DNA from: Cycas panzhihuaensis
Lineage: Eukaryota > Cycadophyta
Length of the DNA: 64,000 nt
NCBI GenBank assembly: GCA_023213395.1
Contig: CM041465.1
Location: forward strand, 94,619,741-94,683,740
Direction: 5' to 3'
Part shown: positions 57,638-64,000 of the stretch, piece after piece
Position numbering within the stretch: the stretch's first letter is position 1
How the letters are laid out: each line of letters begins with the position of its first letter
The notes under the pieces: generated by a model
The model's database searches: none
Told to the model about the DNA's origin: nothing
What the model saw: only the letters and a program-made list of their open reading frames with translations
Translations under genes and position numbers: made by a program

Positions 57638-60086
57638 TGGAATCATGCCTATGGGGGGTCACTATAGATGAGAACACCTAAGTCAGCATTATAACTATAA
57701 TAAGGGCCTAAAAACCTCAAAAAAAAGGGATAAGTTAACCTCAAAGGGTGTCTACATGTCTAAATGTAGGTTTGGGGACCCACAAATAGCACTATGACCT
57801 TCCCTTCTTTCTAAGTACCTTGTTAGGTTTAGTTTGGGTAAAGAGGGATCCTCAGATTACTGGGCAGTTCTAGATGGGCTCTCTTACCCTTAAGGTGAGC
57901 AAGTAAGGAGAAAAGGGCCTCTTTTTGAGGGGGGAGTTGAAAGGGTGATGGTTCCTTATGGAAAGGAAGCCTAAAAGAAAGAGGAAGGAGTGATTGCTAT
58001 TGGAAGTGTGTGAGGGTATATTTAGTTTATTGTTAGTTTCAAATACGATAGAAACAACCAAGTTTTGGGGGGTTTCTCCTTAGGTTATGAGGAGATGGAA
58101 GATAGGTTGGTGTTTACTTATTACAGGGTAGGTTTGTTTCTAATCAACAATTATTGTAATGTTTTGTTGTTGTAATGTTTATGTTGCAAGTAAGAGATAT
58201 TGACTACTCTCCCTCCCTCTCAATTCCTTTTCTCTCAAAAGGTTATTTAAGGGGTCGAGGGGGAAGAGTAAGAATGCAATGACTATCTGTGTGTAATTAT
58301 TTCCTTTTTTCAATGCAACTAACAAGAAAGATACAATGATGTTTTCTATTAGTGCAAGAAAAGGATTAAGTGTACTTTCCATGTATCTTTTTAATATGCA
58401 ATATGCAGAGTCAAAGGAAAGTAAGGGAAGTTAGCGTATTATTCTCCTTACACACATCAATGCTCTTATACAACCATAAAAGGGAAAAGGGGGGTTGAGA
58501 GAAAGAGGAGATGATAGCCTTGAGATGGCTAGTTACTATGAATGGAAACACTCCCTAGGTAGCTAGGTATCACATAGGTGAGTTGGGTGCAAACAAGTGG
58601 TTTAGAAAAAATAGGTATAAGGGTTTGTGAAGGGAGAAAATATTACCAAAAAGCTACAAATCTTGAAAAAGATACAAATATTACAAAAGCTATAAATGTT
58701 GTAAAAATTTGTAAATATTGAAAGAATCAAATCCTATGGGATACACTACAGTAAGTATTGGGTCTAGAGAGAAAAACTTGAGAAGCGAGGGTTATCCTAG
58801 AGGAAGTTGTATTAGGAGTTGGAACTCTATCCATTTATCCTTTCTTTTCCTTCTCAAGGATAACCGAGGACCCATCCCACCGTTAGCTAATGGGAACCCT
58901 AGGATAAGATAATGATACCAAGAAGAGATGAGAGGGTTTGCCTCTCCTTGCTTAGCAAAATGGACCAAGATGCATACCAAAATATGTGCTAAGAGGTACA
59001 ACAAAATGAAGTAAGGAGTATTCAAAGGAAAATAATGAAGGAAATCATGTTTCCAACTATAAAAGTCCACATAAGTTTGGAGTTACCTTGTAATCAAGAG
59101 GAATGATGATCAAAACCCTACTTACTTGTGAAGTTGGCCCTTTTTTAGAGTAGAAGAGTCTTGAATCTATGAGAAATCTGTTATTGATGCTTGATGAGCT
59201 TGAGAAGAGAGTAACCTCACTTAAAAATCCTTGATTTAGACCTACAAGCTAGGGTTTTTTCCTTATTGAACTTTCGATAGAAGAAGAAAGGAGAAGAGAA
59301 GAGAAGAGAGGAGAGTTATTTTTAATGGTGATTCCTTGAAAAATGAGTTTAGAATTGGGTTTTTATGTCTCAATTAGGGTTTTGGGGGCATTAAGGTTTG
59401 GTTTAGGCAAGAAATACCCCTCAACCATGTGTAAGATTCATAATAAATGTGAATATGGCCATTTTTTGGTCATGGCAATTAATGGATAATTGTCCCACAA
59501 GAAAATTCACGGTACTGTGAAGTTTAAAGTGGGGACACAAAGTTTGAAGTGATGCAAAGAAATATAAAGAAAAATAAAAAAATAACCTAAATCAATATAA
59601 AGAAAACTAAGCCCAAGGGTATAGAGATATAAATTTGAGGATTATTAGGGTCTTTTAGGGGCTCTAGGTGGTGGTTAGGCTTGAAAATACATGAAATGGC
59701 TAAAGCCAAACATCAACATTGATGTAAAAAGACTTTAATGAGTAAGTAAGTTAGAAGCCAACTTGATGAGTCATACGACAAACTAGATATGAGTGAAGAT
59801 GGGCTACAAAGGCCCATGAGTACCTACAAAGTCTAGGGAGGTGCTTCTAGGAGCTATATACTACCATAGGACTATAGTCTTAGTCATCATAGGCTAAACC
59901 ATAGTCATAGGCAAGAACTAGGCAAGTAAACCAAGCAACAAAACAAGCTATGTAGCCATATCATGCCATTAAAACCATAAATACATCTCATCGTGCCATA
60001 AAATAAGATAGGGAAAGAGATAGGAATGTATACCTATGCTTACTTGAGAGATGCTACTCTTGCCCATTCCTTGTGGCTGAGAAACA
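57638..60086 (-). repeat. 5' LTR of element B
   Basis: Begins TGGAATCATGCC and ends GAGAAACA, followed by the target duplication CTAGG (60087-60091). It is 2449 bp; compared with the 3' LTR it lacks a segment of about 650 bp and has extra sequence around 59870-59990. The 18-bp array is at 58636-58728. Confidence 0.9.
58636..58728. repeat. 18-bp tandem repeat in the 5' LTR of element B
   Basis: The counterpart of 29895-29987, with units such as CAAATATTACAAAAGCTA. Confidence 0.75.
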
Positions 60087-60560
60087 CTAGGCCACTATAC
60101 TCTTTATTATACTGGCATGATTAAGAACCTTACTATACAAATTGATACCTATAAGTTGGTCTCAAATTTGTATACCCTATCTATTGATGGATTAGATGCT
60201 ATTTTTAGTGTCTAATGGCTCCAAATCCTACGAACATATAGAATTAATAACTCCCCCACTAATCTATTCATTTTATTTAAGGACCATATGGGATAAACCC
60301 ATAAATTCTATAGGATACATCCTCCTCTTAACAAACTAATTTTACCAAATCATATGTATAAATAGCTAAGTAGCCAAGTGGGGTATATTATATATATCAA
60401 TAATATCCAAGCCTACATGGATGCTCATCTAGATACATAACACATTCTTAGTAAATATTAAGCCATTTTTTCTCTCTTCTTAGCTAGCCCCTACTAGATC
60501 ATGGGTATTATTTTCAATGACCCTATTAGTCTTTGGCCCTATAGAAATTTATATTTTTAA
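60087..60560 (+). pseudogene. Element E protease, 3' part
   Basis: After the duplicated CTAGG the E sequence resumes: LTIQIDTYKLVSNLYTLSID then GLDAIFSVQWLQIL (one Q position is a stop; about 60129-60225). This is the familiar end of chromovirus protease. It confirms that B cut E inside this gene. Confidence 0.75.
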
Positions 60561-61250
60561 AATAATGAAATAGGAAAAATTACTATTCAACTAATAGAAA
60601 TGGGGATAATCCAACCTAACAAGAGCCCATATATTGCCCCTATTATATTAGTTTAGAAAAGGATGGGTCCTTTAGGCTTTGTATAGATTATTGTGAGTTT
60701 AATAAAATAACCATAAAAAATAAGTTTCCCACTCTAAGAATTGATGACATGTTAGATGAAATTCATGGTGCCATAATTTTTACTAAATTAGATCTCTAAT
60801 TGAGATACTATCAGATTTTTATTACACTTGAAGACTAGCACAAAACTACCTTTTAAACACATCATCATTACTTTGAGTTTTATGTGATACCTTTTAGCCT
60901 ATGTAATACTTTGGCAATCTTTTAATCTCTAATGAACATGATTTTTGTTATATACCTTAGGAAATTCGTTATTATTTTCTTCAATGATATTTTCATCTAT
61001 AGAATGGGCATGGTTATTTATACTTCTAATAAGAAATAGCCTTACAAATTTTGGACAAACACCAACTATATGTCAATCTCTCTAAATGTGAGTTTGGTAA
61101 GTCTAAACTACAACACCTTAGCCATAGTATCATTACAAAAAGTGTTTGGGTTGATCTTAATAAAATACTAGTCATTATAAACTAGTCAACACTTAAAAGC
61201 CTCACCTAGTTATGTGCTTTCTTAGGAGTTATTGGATTATATTGATAGTT
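60561..61250 (+). pseudogene. Element E reverse transcriptase
   Basis: Blocks across several frames: MGIIQPNKSPYIAPIILV, ITIKNKFPTLRIDDMLDEIH (about 60707-60768), IFTKLDL, HHHYFEFYVIPFSLCNTLAI, then VIIFFNDIFIY, where FFND at 60977-60988 stands in for F(V/F)DD. The second catalytic Asp is Asn. The thumb region CEFGKSKLQHL is readable near 61087. The wording is chromovirus-type. Confidence 0.8.
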
Positions 61251-61790
61251 CATCCAAAATTATATAGCTTTAGTAGCTCCATTAACTAATTTACTTAAAA
61301 AAGATTTCTTCTAATGGTCACCTACTACTAGTGATACCTTTAGTCATCTTAAAGAAGTCATGTCCTCCACTCTAGTCTTAACTATAGTAAACTTCTCTTA
61401 ACCATTATAATTAGAGTATGAGGCATTGAGCTTTGGCTTGGGTACAATACCTATTCAAAACCTATATCCAATTACATTTGAAAGTAAAAACTTAAAGACC
61501 ATGAATGTAGGTTATCAATATACCAAAAAGAAATGAAGTTTATTCTCTATGCCACTAAAAAATAATATCAATATGTCTTTGGATCAAAATTCACTATCCT
61601 AATTGATCACATAGCCTTCATTATTTATTAGACCAATTAGTATTTTTAGAAGAATAGGCCAAGCGAGTTGAGCACCTCTAAGTTTTTGACTTCATTATCA
61701 CTTATAAGAAAGGTCAAGATAATGTAGTGGCAGATGCCTTTTCCTACCTTCCAAATGACCCTTCCCTTATTCCTTCACATGAATCTTCTA
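61251..61790 (+). pseudogene. Element E RNase H
   Basis: FLGVIGLYW then FIQNYIALVAPLTNLLKKDF (61220-61305), LKEVMSSTLVLTIVNFS, LEYEALSFGLGTIPIQ (catalytic Asp region altered), then HHL and YKKGQDNVVADAF (about 61705-61741), the closing RNase H motif. Many stops. Confidence 0.75.
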
Positions 61791-63000
61791 TTCATGTCAT
61801 CTCCACACCCCATCCAATATGGATACATGACCTAGCTCTCGATAACCAGTCCTAGCCAAATTATACCAAATGGTCCAATAAAATTCACACTAAAAAAAAT
61901 TGGTCCATACAGACTAACCTTTTTTTAATATAGAAACCCTATATTCTACACCTAACCTTAATTTTTATCCCTTAAATCTTATTAAAGTACCACTTTACTC
62001 TATTAGGAGGCTATTTAGGATTCGATAAAAAGTATTGATGGATTTATTTTAACTTCTTTTAGTTACATATAAAATTGTCCATTCTCACATTTATTTTAGA
62101 ATGTGATATGTGTTAGTGCAATAAAGTTAACACTAAAGCTCAACTAGGTCTCTTATGACCACTTTACATTTTATAAGGAAAGTGGCCAAATATTACCATG
62201 GATTTCATTATGGGTCTACCCTATTTACCAAGTATAACTCCATGTTAGTTGCCATTTATCACTTAACAAAATACATATACTTTTTTCTAATTCACACTTT
62301 ATGTAAAGCATTGTGTCTTATAGATTAGCACATCTAAATAGTATTTTGATTACATGGCTTTTCATCAACCATTATATGTGATTGAGATCCCAAGTTTACT
62401 AGTTCCTTTTGGTAAGAACTCTTTTGAGCCTTATACATATTGTTTAACATGAATTTTTCTTATTATCCTTAAATATATATCCAACCATAAGTTATTAATA
62501 AAATGCTAGAGACTTCTTATGTTGTTTTACATCTAACCACTAGGCAAGATGGTCATCATAGGTAGCCCTTATAGAATACTGGTACAATTCCTCTAACCTC
62601 TCACCACTTAGCCATAAGGATATCCTCATTCATGGCTCTTTATGGTCACTCTCCACTATCACACCAAACGCTAGACACCAACCTTTATACAACTACCGTA
62701 TAATAAAAGCTATAATACATGGATTAAATTTTAAACATCCTCAAGAAAAATTTAGTTACAACCTAAAATTAAATGAAGTAATTAATAGACTACTAATATT
62801 TGGATCACTTTTTTACCATTGGTAATCTTGTATTCCTATGCCTTGAACCATATAAGCAATAATCTCTCAAACCTCATAGGAACCACAAGCTGAGTCCTCC
62901 TTACTATGGCCCTTATAAGTCCTCCAACATATTGGTGAAGTGGCCTATGCTTTCAAACTCCCACTTAATGCCAAGATTTATAATGTCTTTCATGTTTCCT
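61791..63000 (+). pseudogene. Element E integrase
   Basis: Readable parts: KWPNITMDFIMGLPYLPSI (about 62175-62240, first catalytic Asp), a SSTIICDXDPKFTSSFW segment with a stop at X (about 62357-62410, second Asp), ALYGHSPLSHQTLD (about 62635), and VAYAFKLPLNAKIYNVFHVS then YLKKYLG (about 62940-63020), the C-terminal module that precedes the chromodomain. The third catalytic Glu region is not readable. Confidence 0.75.
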
Positions 63001-63039
63001 ATCTCAAGAAATATCTTGGTAAGGGCATGAATCCATAAA

Positions 63040-63245
63040 TAAACCTAGCAGTCTTAGATAAAGAATAAACTCTCATCATCCTCCTGGAATATATCTTGGC
63101 TAGTAGATAATACCATCTCTAGAATAAGATAAATTTTGAGTATTTAGTGCACTGGGATGACTATGAACTAGATGAGGTGACTTTGGAATCAATGAATTTT
63201 ATCAAATAATATCCACATCTCTTTGGCTTCAAAGATTTAGTATCT
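63040..63245 (+). pseudogene. Element E chromodomain-like tail
   Basis: After the integrase C-terminus, EYILASR precedes FEYLVHWDDYELDEVTLES and MNFIK (about 63075-63210). It fits the chromodomain pattern (Y)LVKWxGYxxxEATWE, with Trp and Glu of the last block changed. Chromodomains in these elements are thought to guide insertion into silent chromatin. One or two stops lie in the first half. Confidence 0.6.
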
Positions 63246-63259
63246 TAGGGGAGGGGACC
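63246..63259 (+). other. Polypurine tract of element E
   Basis: TAGGGGAGGGGACC directly precedes the 3' LTR. Confidence 0.85.
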
Positions 63260-63655
63260 TATTACATAACCATATGTGGTTAGTATTATCAGGTTACTAA
63301 TACTTATGACTAAGGCACTAGGAGGTTAAGTGGCAGCTATTAACTTCTATGTATAGGCTACTAAATCCACCAATAAGATAAAACATTATTTAGTACACTA
63401 ATAGGATTATAGGGAAAAGGCCCTTTTTATCTATTTAAGGGTCATAGATTAGAGAAGAAGGTTGTTGTGTAATTACCTTCTCTTGACAGAATTATACTTT
63501 GGTACTCTTTAGTTCCTTTTTTGTTCATGTAGTGTTCTTTAGTGTATTTTATTTCTAAAAATTAGTTTCCAATATTAATATAATTGTAGTATTTCTTGTC
63601 TATTTTTCATTATCATTTTTGTGTACGAGTTAATAGTTAGAAAAGTCGTATCTGA
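63260..63655 (+). repeat. 3' LTR of element E
   Basis: The partner of 24635-25031. It begins TATTACATAACC (the TG start mutated to TA) and ends ATCTGA, followed by the CCCCC duplication. Identity to the other copy is roughly 75-80% by eye. Confidence 0.85.
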
Positions 63656-64000
63656 CCCCCTCATTATTTAATAAACCTTTTATTTTATATATGTTATCCA
63701 CAAGTGAGTAATGGGGCCCTGCTAACCCAAGAATATGATTTAAGAGTGGAGTATATTGCCTATTTTATTAGTCACACCTTCATGGTCACTGACTTAATTA
63801 TACCCTTGTAGAAATAGAATACCTTGCCCTCGTGTTTGCCACTAAAAAATTATAATACTTCCTCCTCAAGAATATGACTAATTTCATTGTTTAATTTCAT
63901 TCCCTACACTTTTTAATGACAAAATATGACCTTATAGGACAAGTAGGAAATTAGTCTATCCTCATAGAGGAATATAACCTATAAATTATTAACCAAAAAT
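63656..64000 (+). pseudogene. Element D RNase H, continuation after element E
   Basis: Reads SNGALLTQEYDLRVEYIAYF then ISHTF, and after small indels EYLALVFATKKL and LLKNM, then LIGQVGN (GRL(T)GKW region) at the window end. These match ALGAMLA, TIYFVNRTL, ALVHMIKKFRYYLLGN and TGKWAIL in element B. It continues the frame that stops at 24634. The rest of D lies beyond the window. Confidence 0.75.

Overview
This window is intergenic plant nuclear DNA made almost wholly of decayed LTR retrotransposons inserted into one another. I see no host gene, tRNA, rRNA or organelle segment. The land-plant origin rests on the element types: Ty3/gypsy elements of the Tat/Ogre-like branch, chromovirus-like Ty3 elements, a Ty1/copia element, and primer binding sites matching plant initiator-Met tRNA. 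The AT-rich, stop-riddled state of most copies suggests a large genome with slow turnover. I cannot name the species.

The window resolves into nested insertions. The oldest frame is element D, a Tat/Ogre-like element on the plus strand, present in pieces: gag (1-1512), protease to RNase H (about 21940-24634) and more RNase H (63656-64000). Two insertions interrupt it. The first is an unidentified block X (about 1513-1922 and 19176-21939), which was in turn hit by element A, a Tat/Ogre-like element on the minus strand (1923-19175) with 2.3-kb LTRs. The second is element E, a chromodomain-bearing Ty3 element (24635-63655, plus), flanked by CCCCC target duplications and cutting D inside RNase H. 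E is split inside its protease by element B, another minus-strand Tat/Ogre-like element (28304-60086, duplication CTAGG). B carries two younger insertions: Ty3 element C (32095-38817, plus, TTAGG) and a Ty1/copia element (42431-50070, minus, CCATT). The deepest path, D>E>B>C, has four levels. By hand count the two youngest have LTR pairs about 95% identical; the older pairs are much more diverged.

A and B share one plan. Reading on the minus strand it runs: 5' LTR, a primer site resembling those of Ogre/Tat elements, gag, protease, a linker with a conserved motif, reverse transcriptase, RNase H and integrase. Next comes a long 3' region holding an antisense (plus-strand) reading frame that resembles the plant mobile domain, then the polypurine tract and 3' LTR. 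The antisense frame has a possible intron at a comparable place in both elements. It is the most unusual content of the window. Tandem arrays, LTR palindromes, a hairpin with 21-nt arms and a hairpin-forming tandem repeat at 26.3-26.7 kb are further structures worth study.

None of the pol genes is intact. Element C comes closest: its gag frame is open and its RT and RNase H motifs are preserved, but frameshifts and a degraded integrase make it non-autonomous. All assignments come from reading translations and repeats by eye; no database search or alignment program was run.
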